Below are positions 1 to 7,795 of a stretch of 64,000 bases of DNA, in pieces (positions within the stretch are counted from its first letter, which is position 1; each line of letters begins with the position of its first letter). The stretch is from Hymenobacter chitinivorans DSM 11115 (GTDB taxonomy: Bacteria > Bacteroidota > Bacteroidia > Cytophagales > Hymenobacteraceae). Location of the stretch: NCBI RefSeq assembly GCF_002797555.1, contig NZ_PGFA01000001.1, positions 2,232,001 to 2,296,000 of the forward strand. Direction: 5' to 3'. Both the position numbers and the translations under genes were made by a program. The notes under the pieces were generated by a model that worked only from the letters and a program-made list of their open reading frames with translations, ran no database searches and had not been told where the DNA came from.

Positions 1-72
1 TTCCAGCACCATAATGGTCAGAATGATGGCCAGTACTCCATCACTGAAAGCTTCGAGTCGTCCTTTATGCAT
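1..72 (-). CDS. TMEM175-family potassium channel, N-terminal fragment (cut by window edge)
   Basis: Only the first 24 codons lie in the window. The protein begins MHKGRLEAFSDGVLAIILTI and continues off the left edge. The R-x-E-A-F-S-D-G-V-x-A-I signature at the start of the first membrane helix is characteristic of the prokaryotic TMEM175 (DUF1211) family, which are tetrameric K+ channels or leak channels in the inner membrane. The start ATG is the only one in frame close to this motif, which sits at the very N terminus in family members. It follows the lipoprotein gene at 140-967 in the same direction, but a terminator-like hairpin lies between them. The family call rests on one motif. Confidence 0.7.
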   Translation of the reverse strand, partial: MHKGRLEAFSDGVLAIILTIMVLE

Positions 73-97
73 GCGGGAGTTGGGAAAAACCAAAACA

Positions 98-127
98 AAG
101 AAGCCCGGCTCCGTACCCGGGCCGGGC
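98..127 (-). terminator. Rho-independent terminator candidate
   Basis: A GCCCGGC / GCCGGGC stem (arms 103-109 and 121-127, 11-nt loop) is followed on the minus strand by a T-rich tract. It lies just after the stop of the lipoprotein gene at 140-967 and would separate it from the channel gene further downstream. Confidence 0.5.
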
Positions 128-139
128 CCAGGAACCAGG

Positions 140-967
140 CTACTCCGTGTCGTCGCACTCGGAGCTGATGCGCACGAAAAGCTGCTCGAACTCCCGCCGC
201 TGCCGCTCGGTAATTTCGACCCGGGGCACGGCCTCGTTGGCGCAGTTCGACCAGCCGAAGGTCAACAGGTCAATCGTGGCGTAGGTGCGCCAGTCGGCGG
301 AGGCGGCCTGGTCGAGGTAGGTAGCTTTCATTTCTTCCGGGTCGCCGTTGCGCCGGCTATGCTCGTCGACCAGCCGGTGCCAGTCCTGCCGGATCAGGCT
401 GTCGTTGTGCGTAGCCAGGCCCCGCACGTACTGAGCGCAGGCCGGCGAGTACGGGGCGCGCAGCAGGCGCTCGGGCTCGGTAAAGCCCAGGATGTAGAGG
501 CGGGTTTTGCGGTAGTCGGCTTCCAGCTCGCGCAGGCGGGCCTTTTTCAGCTTTTCCCACCCCGGCTGTGGCACTACTGCCAGCCCGAGGTAGTGGCGGT
601 GCAGCTTGGCATAGTTGGCGTCCAGCGAGTCCAGGCGCAGCCGGTCCAGGCCGGCGGGCCGGAAAACGGTAGCGTAGTACGTAAGCAGGGCGTCGTGATT
701 GAGCAGCTCCCAGGTGCCCCGCAGCTGGCCGGCCGAGTAGCGGCGCGGGCTATACTGCCCCGTAAACCGGCACACGTCATCTTCCCAGACGTAGGTAGCC
801 AGGGAATCGGGGGGCGGGACGGGGCGGGACGGGGCCGCGGGCCGCACTACTGCGGGCGGGGCGGGCACGGTAGCCGGCTCGGCCGACTGTGAACAGGACG
901 CGGCCAGCAGCCCAAGCAGCAGGCTACTACCGGACAAAAAGCGAGAAAACAAAGGAAAGCGAGGCAA
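140..967 (-). CDS. Hypothetical lipoprotein
   Basis: A 275-residue protein with a lipoprotein signal: basic start (MPRFPLFSRF), hydrophobic stretch around residues 12-22 and lipobox LAASC with Cys25 as the expected lipidation site. A Pro/Ala/Val-rich linker (about residues 28-52) is followed by a globular, Arg- and Tyr-rich domain without a motif I recognise. Cysteines at the start of the mature domain and near the C terminus could pair. It probably sits on the outer or inner membrane facing the periplasm. It is a single gene followed by a hairpin. Coding potential is good, but the function is unknown. Confidence 0.75.
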   Translation of the reverse strand: MPRFPLFSRFLSGSSLLLGLLAASCSQSAEPATVPAPPAVVRPAAPSRPVPPPDSLATYVWEDDVCRFTGQYSPRRYSAGQLRGTWELLNHDALLTYYATVFRPAGLDRLRLDSLDANYAKLHRHYLGLAVVPQPGWEKLKKARLRELEADYRKTRLYILGFTEPERLLRAPYSPACAQYVRGLATHNDSLIRQDWHRLVDEHSRRNGDPEEMKATYLDQAASADWRTYATIDLLTFGWSNCANEAVPRVEITERQRREFEQLFVRISSECDDTE

Positions 968-1057
968 GACGGCGCGGCAGCTGAAGTGAGCAGAATATAA
1001 TTTCCGCCAAATGTAGCCGCCCGGCGCACAGACGCCGCCTTGCCTGGCTGGGGGCCG

Positions 1058-1285
1058 CTAGAAGCGGCTCCGGCTCCCGCCGGCCTTGCGGCTCAGGCCG
1101 GGCAGGTGGAATACTTTCTTGCTGCGGTGGCGCTTGGCCCCGCGGTAGAGCTTGTAGTTGGGCCGGTGTACAAACACCCGGCCCCGGGCTTTGGCCCGGG
1201 CGTAGGCACTGGGTCGGGCGGCCTCGGCGGGCCCGCCCGTGAGCAGAAATAACACAACGCCAATCAGCAGCAGCACTTTATTCAT
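1058..1285 (-). CDS. Small basic secreted protein
   Basis: 75 residues. The chosen start (MNKVLLLIGVVLFLL) gives a textbook signal peptide with a probable cleavage after AEA near residue 22; an earlier in-frame start would place charged residues before it. The mature part is only about 50 residues and is very rich in Arg, Lys, Tyr and Ser (for example RAKARGRVFVHR), so it is strongly basic. No domain is recognised. It is divergent from the sensor kinase gene at 1432. A nucleic-acid- or envelope-binding role is possible but is only a guess from charge. Confidence 0.6.
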   Translation of the reverse strand: MNKVLLLIGVVLFLLTGGPAEAARPSAYARAKARGRVFVHRPNYKLYRGAKRHRSKKVFHLPGLSRKAGGSRSRF

Positions 1286-1431
1286 CACAGAAAAGGTTGG
1301 TGTAAAAGCTAAACTGCTTTTGCCGGCAAAATATTGTCCGGCCGGGGTAAAGCGCCGGAAGTTGGCCCCCACATTTGTTGCCTTGTATATTTACCTTTTC
1401 TTGCTCCTTTCTTCCTTCCGCTCCGCCGCCC

Positions 1432-4400
1432 ATGTCCGCCTTTTCTGCCCCACCCGATCCGCTTGCCGCTGAATTAGACCAGGAACGAGTCCGCCGCCAG
1501 CGGGCCGAAGCCCGCGTGGCCGAATTGGAGCGGCAGCTGGCCGAAAGCCAGACCACGGCCCACCGCTCCCAGACCCGGCTGGCCGCCCTGGTGCAGAATA
1601 TGCGCCTGGGCTTTATGCTCGTCGACGACGGCGGGCGGGTGGAGCTCGTCAACCAGCGCTACTGCGAGCTGTTTGGCCTGAGCGAAGTGCCCGGCGACCT
1701 GCACCAGACCACGGGCATGACCGTAGCGGCCCTTATTCAGCACAATTTTCAGGACCCGGAGCGCTACCTGGCCCAGGCCGGCGCCATCCGGGAGCGGGGT
1801 GAGTCGGTGCTCAACGAGGAGCTGGTGCTGGCCGATGGCCGGGTGCTGGAGCGCGACTACCTGGTGCTCGACAACGTGATGGCCGGGCGCCTGGTGTGCT
1901 ACCGCGACGTGACCGAGCGCTACCAGCGCGAGGCCCAGCTGCGCACCGTCTCGTTGATTGCCGAGCAGAATCCCAACCCCGTGCTGCGCCTCAGTGCCGC
2001 CGGCGAAATGATTTACGCCAACCCGGCCGCGGCCAGCCTGGCCACGGCCCTGGCCACGGAACTGGCGCTGCGGACCCAGCTGCTGAGCCTGGTGACGGCG
2101 GCCCTGGCCACGGCCGGCACCCAGCAGCAGGAAATAACGGTGGGCCGCCGGCACTACCTGCTGCAGGTGGCGCCCGTGCCCCGGGAGCAGTACGCCACGC
2201 TCTACCTGGTCGATATTACGGGCCGGCGCCAGGCCGAGCAGCAGCTGGCCGAGCAGCGCGCCTTTTACGAGGCCATTCTCAAGGAGCTGCCCGTGGGCGT
2301 TTCCGTCTTCGATGCCCAGCACCGCTATTTGTTTGCCAACCCCAACGTGACCCAGAACGAGGAGCTGCGCCAGTGGCTGATCGGCAAGGACAACTTTACG
2401 GTCACGGCCCACCGGCAGCGGCCCCGGGCCCTGGCCGAGGAGCGGCAGCGCCAGTTTGAGCTGGCCCTGGCTTCCGGCGGCGACGTGCACTGGGAGGAAA
2501 CCGTGGTCGAGCAGCACGGCACGAGCTACGTGCTGCGCCGGTTCCACCCCGTCTTCAACCCCGACGGCACGCTGCGCATGATGGTGGCCTACGGTCTCGA
2601 TATTACGGCCCGGCGCCAGGCCGAGCAGCAGCTGGCCCGGCAGCGGGAGTTCTACGAAACCATCCTCAACGAGCTGCCCGCCGACATCGGCGTCTTCGAC
2701 CCCCAGCACCGCTACCTGTACGTCAACCCGGTGGGCATCAAAAACCCCGAGGTGCGGGCCTGGATTATCGGCAAGGACCACTTCGAATACTGCGCCTACC
2801 GCCAGCGGCCCATCGAGCTGGCCGAGCAGCGCAAGCGGCTGTTTGACCAGGTGATTGAGCAGCGCCAGCGCGTTACGCACGAGGAAACGATAGAAACGCC
2901 CCAGGGGCCGCGCCGCATGGTGCGCCTGATGCAGCCCGTGTTTGGGCCCGACGGGGCCGTCCGGATGATTGTGGCCTACGGCCTCGATATTACCCAGCGC
3001 TATCAGGCCGAGCTACGCCTGCAGGAGCAGCAGGAGTTTATCCGCCAGGTGGTCGATACCTCCCCCAACCTGCTCTACGTCACCGATGAGCACGGCCACC
3101 CGGTGTTTAGCAACGTCAGCTTTACCGACATCCTGACCCGCAGCAACCACCAGCAAGTCAGCGAAACCGACGACTCGCCCGAGGCCGAGGAGCTGCGTCA
3201 GCTTACGGAGTGGAACCGCGTCGTGCTGGCCACGGGCGACGAAATTTCGGGGGAAATGCCCTTTACCCTGGCCAGCGGCGTGGTGCTGCAGCTGCAAGTG
3301 GTGAAACGCCCCCTGCAGCGGCCCCACGGCGTGGTCGAGGTCCTGACCGTGTGCACCGACATTACCGAGCTCAAGCGGGCCAAGCGCGAGGCCGAGGCGG
3401 CGGCTACGGCCCGGGAAAACTTTTTGGCCAACATGAGCCACGAGATTCGCACGCCCATGAACGGGGTGCTGGGCATGGCGGGCCTGCTGACCCGGACCCC
3501 GCTCAGCGAGCAGCAGCTCGAGTACGTGAACATCATCCGCCACTCGGGCACCCATTTGCTGGGCTTGCTCAACGACATTCTGGACGTGGCCAAAATCACC
3601 TCGGGCAAGCTCGAGCTGGAACAGATTCCGTTTGATCTGAACCAGACCCTGCAGGCCGTGGGCCAGACCATCAGCTTCCAGGCGGCCGGCAAGGGCTTGA
3701 GTTTCACCATCGAGGCCGTGGCCACGCCCGCCGCCCCGGTGGTGCTCAGCGACCCGCAACGCCTGAGCCAGGTCCTGCTCAACCTGCTCAGCAACAGCCT
3801 CAAGTTTACCGAGCAGGGCGGCATCACGCTCACCGGCAAGGTGCTGGCCGACACGCCCGAGTTGCTGACGGTGAATTTCCTGGTGACCGATACCGGCCTG
3901 GGCGTGGCGCGCGACAAGCAGGAAAGCATCTTCTCGACCTTCACCCAGGCCTACGCCGATACCAGCCGCCGCTTCGGGGGCTCGGGCCTGGGCCTGAGCA
4001 TCAGCAGTAGTTTAGTGGAGCAGCTCGGCGGCCACCTGCTCATGTGCAGTGAGCCGGGCCAGGGCACCAGCTTTGGCTTCACGCTGACCTTCGCCAAAGC
4101 CTCGGCCGAGGAAATTCGGGCCCAGCGCCAGGCCACCCAGGAAGAAGACCCGGCGGCCACCGATGGTATCCGCGGGCTGCGGGTGCTGCTGGTGGAAGAC
4201 CACGACGTGAACCGGCAGCTGGCCCAGCTGGTGCTGGAAAGCTACGCGGTAGTGGTTGAAACGGCGGCCGACGGGGCCTCGGCCCTGGCCCTATTTGAGC
4301 GCAACAGGTACGACGTGATTCTGATGGACATCCAGATGCCGGGCATGAACGGCCTGGAGGCTACGGCCCGCATCCGCCAGCACCCCGACGTGGCCCGGGC

Positions 4401-4908
4401 CCAGACGCCCATCATTGCCCTGACGGCCAACGCCTTTCTGGCCGACAACGAAAAGTATTTGGCCGCGGGCATGAACGACTGCCTGGCCAAGCCCTTCGAC
4501 GCGGCCGAGCTGGTGCGCAAGATTCTGGCCCTGCACCGCGCCGACGCCCGACCGTCCCACCCGCTGTTTGCCCTGGCCGACCTGGAGCGCACGGCCCGCG
4601 GCAACCCGGCCTTCGTGCTGCGCATCCTGGAGTCGTTTCTGACCCATACGCCGGCCGTTGTCAGCCAGCTGCAGGAAGCCGCCGCCGCCGCCGACTGGGC
4701 CCGGGCGGCGGCTTTGGCCCACCGTATCAAGCCTTCCCTGAAGCTGCTCATGGCCCAGGAACTGCAGCCCTTCATTGCCACGCTCGAAGACGCCGGCGCC
4801 CCGCCCGCGGCCCGGGCCCACGCCGCCCAGCAGCTGCTCGACCTGCTGCCGCGGCTGCTGTGGCAGCTGCAGCACTACGTTTCCAACTCCCACCCCAGCC
4901 CGGCCTAG
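1432..4908 (+). CDS. Hybrid sensor histidine kinase with multiple PAS domains, receiver and HPt
   Basis: 1158 residues, with start [10 protein letters not shown] preferred over an in-frame codon 57 nt upstream. Order: short N-terminal coiled coil (about 12-55); about five PAS or PAS-like modules (about 55-655); HisKA dimerisation domain with H-box [12 protein letters not shown] and phospho-acceptor His670; HATPase with N-box ([12 protein letters not shown]), DTGLG and GGSGLGL boxes (about 770-885); receiver with acceptor Asp966 ([11 protein letters not shown]); C-terminal HPt with AHRIKPS and His1097. No membrane segment is seen, so it should be a cytosolic sensor running a His-Asp-His relay. 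PAS modules 3 and 4 are near-duplicates (both end [10 protein letters not shown]). The receiver-only regulator at 4988-5422, facing it across a shared terminator, is a plausible final acceptor. Confidence 0.95.
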   Translation: MSAFSAPPDPLAAELDQERVRRQRAEARVAELERQLAESQTTAHRSQTRLAALVQNMRLGFMLVDDGGRVELVNQRYCELFGLSEVPGDLHQTTGMTVAALIQHNFQDPERYLAQAGAIRERGESVLNEELVLADGRVLERDYLVLDNVMAGRLVCYRDVTERYQREAQLRTVSLIAEQNPNPVLRLSAAGEMIYANPAAASLATALATELALRTQLLSLVTAALATAGTQQQEITVGRRHYLLQVAPVPREQYATLYLVDITGRRQAEQQLAEQRAFYEAILKELPVGVSVFDAQHRYLFANPNVTQNEELRQWLIGKDNFTVTAHRQRPRALAEERQRQFELALASGGDVHWEETVVEQHGTSYVLRRFHPVFNPDGTLRMMVAYGLDITARRQAEQQLARQREFYETILNELPADIGVFDPQHRYLYVNPVGIKNPEVRAWIIGKDHFEYCAYRQRPIELAEQRKRLFDQVIEQRQRVTHEETIETPQGPRRMVRLMQPVFGPDGAVRMIVAYGLDITQRYQAELRLQEQQEFIRQVVDTSPNLLYVTDEHGHPVFSNVSFTDILTRSNHQQVSETDDSPEAEELRQLTEWNRVVLATGDEISGEMPFTLASGVVLQLQVVKRPLQRPHGVVEVLTVCTDITELKRAKREAEAAATARENFLANMSHEIRTPMNGVLGMAGLLTRTPLSEQQLEYVNIIRHSGTHLLGLLNDILDVAKITSGKLELEQIPFDLNQTLQAVGQTISFQAAGKGLSFTIEAVATPAAPVVLSDPQRLSQVLLNLLSNSLKFTEQGGITLTGKVLADTPELLTVNFLVTDTGLGVARDKQESIFSTFTQAYADTSRRFGGSGLGLSISSSLVEQLGGHLLMCSEPGQGTSFGFTLTFAKASAEEIRAQRQATQEEDPAATDGIRGLRVLLVEDHDVNRQLAQLVLESYAVVVETAADGASALALFERNRYDVILMDIQMPGMNGLEATARIRQHPDVARAQTPIIALTANAFLADNEKYLAAGMNDCLAKPFDAAELVRKILALHRADARPSHPLFALADLERTARGNPAFVLRILESFLTHTPAVVSQLQEAAAAADWARAAALAHRIKPSLKLLMAQELQPFIATLEDAGAPPAARAHAAQQLLDLLPRLLWQLQHYVSNSHPSPA

Positions 4909-4932
4909 CGCCGGGGAAGGCGTACAAAGACA

Positions 4933-4966
4933 GTGGCCCGCTCCTGCAGTGTCAGGAGCGGGCCAC
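4933..4966. terminator. Bidirectional Rho-independent terminator
   Basis: A perfect 14-bp stem (arms 4933-4946 and 4953-4966) with a 6-nt loop lies between the convergent kinase and response regulator genes. TTTT follows on the plus side and a weaker T-rich run follows on the minus side. Confidence 0.85.
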
Positions 4967-4987
4967 CGCTGTTTTAAGGCCAAATCG

Positions 4988-5422
4988 TTAGACCAGGGAG
5001 CCGAACGACGCGTCCAGGGCCGATTTGGGGTTGGCCAGCACCTGGGCCCGCACCCGTTCGACGGCCAGCAAAAACCGCTCGTAGTCGAAGGGCTTGACCA
5101 GGTAGTCGGCCACGCGCAGCTCAAAGGCTTCCCAGGCAAAGGATTCGTGGGCGGTGGTGAGCACCACCTGCGGGGGCTCGGGCAGCAGGCGCAGCATGTC
5201 CAGGCCGTTGAGGTCGGGCATTTCCACGTCCAGAAACAGCACGTCGACGCGGCGGCCGGTGCTGAAGAAGTTGAGGCCTTCCACGCTGCCCGCCAAGGAA
5301 GCCTCCAACTGCAGCTGCCCGCTCAGGGCCACGTAGTGCTCCAGGGTCAGGCGGTTGATTTCTTCGTCGTCCAGAATGGCACAGGTCAGCAGGCGAGGCG
5401 AAGCAGGACAGGAAGTAGACAT
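4988..5422 (-). CDS. Receiver-only response regulator (LytR/AlgR-type receiver)
   Basis: 144 residues that form one receiver domain and no output domain. The acidic pocket is Asp18/Asp19, the phospho-acceptor Asp65 is in VLFLDVEMPDLNGL, the switch Thr is in VVLTTAH and the conserved Lys in DYLVKPFDYERF. The pattern (LDVEMPxLNG, DYLxKPF) is that of receivers normally fused to LytTR DNA-binding domains, but this protein stops about 30 residues after the Lys. It probably acts through protein contacts or as a phosphate sink. It converges on the large hybrid kinase gene, which suggests a functional pair. Confidence 0.9.
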   Translation of the reverse strand: MSTSCPASPRLLTCAILDDEEINRLTLEHYVALSGQLQLEASLAGSVEGLNFFSTGRRVDVLFLDVEMPDLNGLDMLRLLPEPPQVVLTTAHESFAWEAFELRVADYLVKPFDYERFLLAVERVRAQVLANPKSALDASFGSLV

Positions 5423-5679
5423 AGTGCGGGATAAAAGCGGAATAAACCGGCCGGGGCAGCCGACGGCGGAGGTTGTTTGCTCTAAATCTATTTAAAGATA
5501 GTCAGGATGCAAAGATAAAGGAATAATGAAAATTCCGGTGCCGCCCGGCTGGGGCAGGCACAACCTGCTACCCATTACCGGTTTAGCAAAAAAGAGGACG
5601 GCGGCGCGTAAAATTATCTTTTCCATTACCCCTTCTTTGCCTGAACCGTATAGCCAGCTAACACCAACCGCGTAAGCTG

Positions 5680-5955
5680 ATGGAATCACCTCATTTTAAA
5701 CCTATCCCTGCCGACTTGCCCGAAGCGGAAGCCGCTGCCCGCCTCAAGCGCCAGCGCCACGCCGAATGGGGCATTGCGGTGGCCTCCATGGGCGGTACCG
5801 GCCCCAAGCCGGAGCTCCTGCACGAGCTGCAGCGCTACATCGACGGGGAGCTGACAATCCAGCAGATTGCCCAGCTTCCCTACTCCCCGGAAGTCCAGAA
5901 GTCCCCGGCCATTCAGGCCATTCTCACCCGCGAGCGACTTAGCAGCGCGGCATAA
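5680..5955 (+). CDS. Small protein resembling VbhA-family antitoxins
   Basis: 91 residues, mostly helical. The middle section (AEWGIAVASMGGTG, then ELLHELQRYIDGELTIQQI) resembles the antitoxin VbhA fold, in which an inhibitory helix with an S/T-x-x-x-E-G/N motif is followed by a helix ending YxxGEIT. Here the inhibitory motif would read S36-M-G-G-T40-G41, so the Glu that blocks the Fic active site is replaced by Thr. No Fic toxin gene is adjacent. It could be an orphan or repurposed antitoxin-like protein, or an unrelated helical protein. A strong terminator follows directly, so it is a single-gene unit. Confidence 0.6.
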   Translation: MESPHFKPIPADLPEAEAAARLKRQRHAEWGIAVASMGGTGPKPELLHELQRYIDGELTIQQIAQLPYSPEVQKSPAIQAILTRERLSSAA

Positions 5956-5970
5956 GACGACCAGCAAAAA

Positions 5971-5997
5971 GCCCGACCAGATGGTCGGGCTTTTTTT
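5971..5997 (+). terminator. Rho-independent terminator
   Basis: An 8-bp GC-rich stem (GCCCGACC / GGTCGGGC, arms 5971-5978 and 5983-5990), preceded by AAAAA and followed by seven T. It ends the small antitoxin-like gene and could also serve the minus-strand gene whose stop is at 6020. Confidence 0.9.
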
Positions 5998-6019
5998 GTA
6001 GGCGGGAATAAATACGGTT

Positions 6020-6511
6020 TTAAGCCTGCTGGGCCTGCAGCAGGTCGTAGGCTTCCTGGTTGCCCTGCTGCACGGCCAAATCCAGGGCCGTCAGGCCGCG
6101 TACGTCGCGGATGCTGGTATCGGCGCCGGCTTCGAGCAGGAGCTGCACCAGCTGGTTGCGGCCAAACAGGGTGGCAAACATCAGGGCCGTGCCACCGTTG
6201 CCGTTTTGCAAATCCAGGTTGGCGCCGTGCTCTAGCAGCAGACGGGCAATGTCGGGGTAGCCTTTGAAGCTGACGCCCATCAGGGCCGTGTTGCCGCTCA
6301 CGTCCTGCACGTTGGGGTCGGCCCCGGCTTCGAGCAGCAGGCGGGTGGCATCCAGGTGCTCGTCGTAGGCGGCCACAATCAGCGCCGTGAAGCCCTTGCC
6401 GTTCTGGGTGTTGACATCCACCTGGGCAAGCAGCTGCGGCAGCTGGGCCACGTCGCCGCGGCGGGCGGCATCAAAGAGTAGGTCTTCGGGGCGGGAAGAG
6501 GAGAATTCCAT
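6020..6511 (-). CDS. Ankyrin-repeat protein
   Basis: 163 residues from MEFSSSRPEDLLFDAARRGD. An upstream in-frame start would add a 32-residue tail unlike the family. Four consecutive ankyrin repeats are visible through the G-x-T-A-L and LLLEAGAD / LLLEHGAN signatures (GFTALIVAAYD, GNTALMGVSF, GGTALMFATLF, GLTALDLAVQQ). There is no signal peptide, so it should be a cytosolic protein-interaction module. Such short ankyrin proteins often accompany catalase in other bacteria, but here catalase is 34 kb away. It lies 85 nt downstream of the VWA gene on the same strand and may be cotranscribed with it. Confidence 0.9.
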   Translation of the reverse strand: MEFSSSRPEDLLFDAARRGDVAQLPQLLAQVDVNTQNGKGFTALIVAAYDEHLDATRLLLEAGADPNVQDVSGNTALMGVSFKGYPDIARLLLEHGANLDLQNGNGGTALMFATLFGRNQLVQLLLEAGADTSIRDVRGLTALDLAVQQGNQEAYDLLQAQQA

Positions 6512-6596
6512 CGAATCGAAAGAGTAGTAGCGGTTTGAATGAGTTGCTGAGCATACGGCGGAAAACCGGCCCGGGATTAGAAGTAGCCCGCGCGAC

Positions 6597-7715
6597 TTAC
6601 CGGGCAAACTGGCCCAGGTCGCGGCCCTGGATAGCGGCGGCCATCAGGGCCGGAAACTGGTCGGGGGTGCAGGCAAAGGCAGGAACCCCGAGGGCGGCCA
6701 GTTGTTCGGCCATGCGGCGGTCGAAGCCGGGAGAGCCTTCGTCGCTGAGGGCCAGCAGGGCGACCAGCGTGACGCCCGCGGCCTTGAGAGCAGCGGCCCG
6801 TTTGAGCATTTGGGCCTCGTTGCCGCCCTCGTACAAGTCGCTGATGAGCACCAGTATCGTGTCGGTGGGACGGGTGATGAGCTGCTGGCAGTAAGTCAGG
6901 GCGCGGTTGATGTCGGTGCCGCCGCCGAGCTGAATGCCAAAGAGCAAATCCACCGGGTCCTGCAAATCCTGGGTGAGGTCGGCCACGCTGGTATCGAAGA
7001 CGACCATGTGGGTTTTGACGGCTTTCAAGGAGGCCAGCACCGCCCCAAACACCCCCGCGTACACCACCGAGGGGGCCATCGAGCCACTTTGGTCCACGCA
7101 GAGCACGATTTCCTTCAGGGCCTGCCCGCGGCGGCCAAAGCCCACCAGCTTCTCGGGAATCACGGTTTTGTAGGCCGGCTGGTAGTGCTTGAGGTTGGCC
7201 CGGATGGTGGCCGCCCAGTTAATTTCGGCGTAGCGGGGGCGCGGGTTGCGCACGGCCCGGCTCAGGGCGCCCTGCACGGCTTGGCGCAGCGGGTTGGCCA
7301 GGCGCTGCTCCAAATCCTGGACCACGCGCTGCACGACTTCGCGGGCCGTGTGCTTGACCTTGGCCGGCATCACCCGGCCGAGCGACATGAGCAAACCCAC
7401 CAGGTGCACGTCGGCCTGCACGGTGCGCAGCACTTCGGGCTCCAGCAGCATTTGCTGCAAACCCAGGCGCTCCATGGCGTCTTTCTGCATCACGGCCACC
7501 ACCGACGAGGGAAAGTAGCGGCGGATGTCGCCCAGCCAGCGGCTCACTTTCGGGGCCGAGCCGCACAGGCCGGCCTTGCGCTCAGCCGGCTCACTGTCGT
7601 CGTAGAGGGCCGTGAGCACCTGGTCCATGCGGCCGTAGTCGGGGGAAAGCGGGATGTCGTTGTCGGCGTCGGCGGAGGAGCCGAGCACGAGCTTCCAGCG
7701 GGCGGGGTTGCTCAT
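6597..7715 (-). CDS. VWA-domain protein of a MoxR/DUF5682/DUF5691/SWIM system
   Basis: 372 residues. The N-terminal half (about 1-195) is helical and has no familiar domain. The C-terminal half is a von Willebrand A domain with a complete MIDAS: D-Q-S-G-S at 208-212, Thr267 in GGGTDIN and Asp293 in ISDLYEGG. The protein is cytosolic (no signal peptide or TM). VWA proteins of this shape work with MoxR AAA+ ATPases, binding a target through the MIDAS metal while the ATPase remodels it; the cognate ATPase is probably the gene at 17574-18671. In other genomes these partners are, to my knowledge, usually adjacent; here about 5 kb of unrelated genes separates VWA from DUF5682. Confidence 0.92.
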   Translation of the reverse strand: MSNPARWKLVLGSSADADNDIPLSPDYGRMDQVLTALYDDSEPAERKAGLCGSAPKVSRWLGDIRRYFPSSVVAVMQKDAMERLGLQQMLLEPEVLRTVQADVHLVGLLMSLGRVMPAKVKHTAREVVQRVVQDLEQRLANPLRQAVQGALSRAVRNPRPRYAEINWAATIRANLKHYQPAYKTVIPEKLVGFGRRGQALKEIVLCVDQSGSMAPSVVYAGVFGAVLASLKAVKTHMVVFDTSVADLTQDLQDPVDLLFGIQLGGGTDINRALTYCQQLITRPTDTILVLISDLYEGGNEAQMLKRAAALKAAGVTLVALLALSDEGSPGFDRRMAEQLAALGVPAFACTPDQFPALMAAAIQGRDLGQFAR

Positions 7716-7795
7716 AGAGGAGAGGATAAGAGTCGGCTTTGGCGGGTTTGCGGTATTTTCGGCTTTTCGCCGCTGACTGCATTTTAGAATTACGC

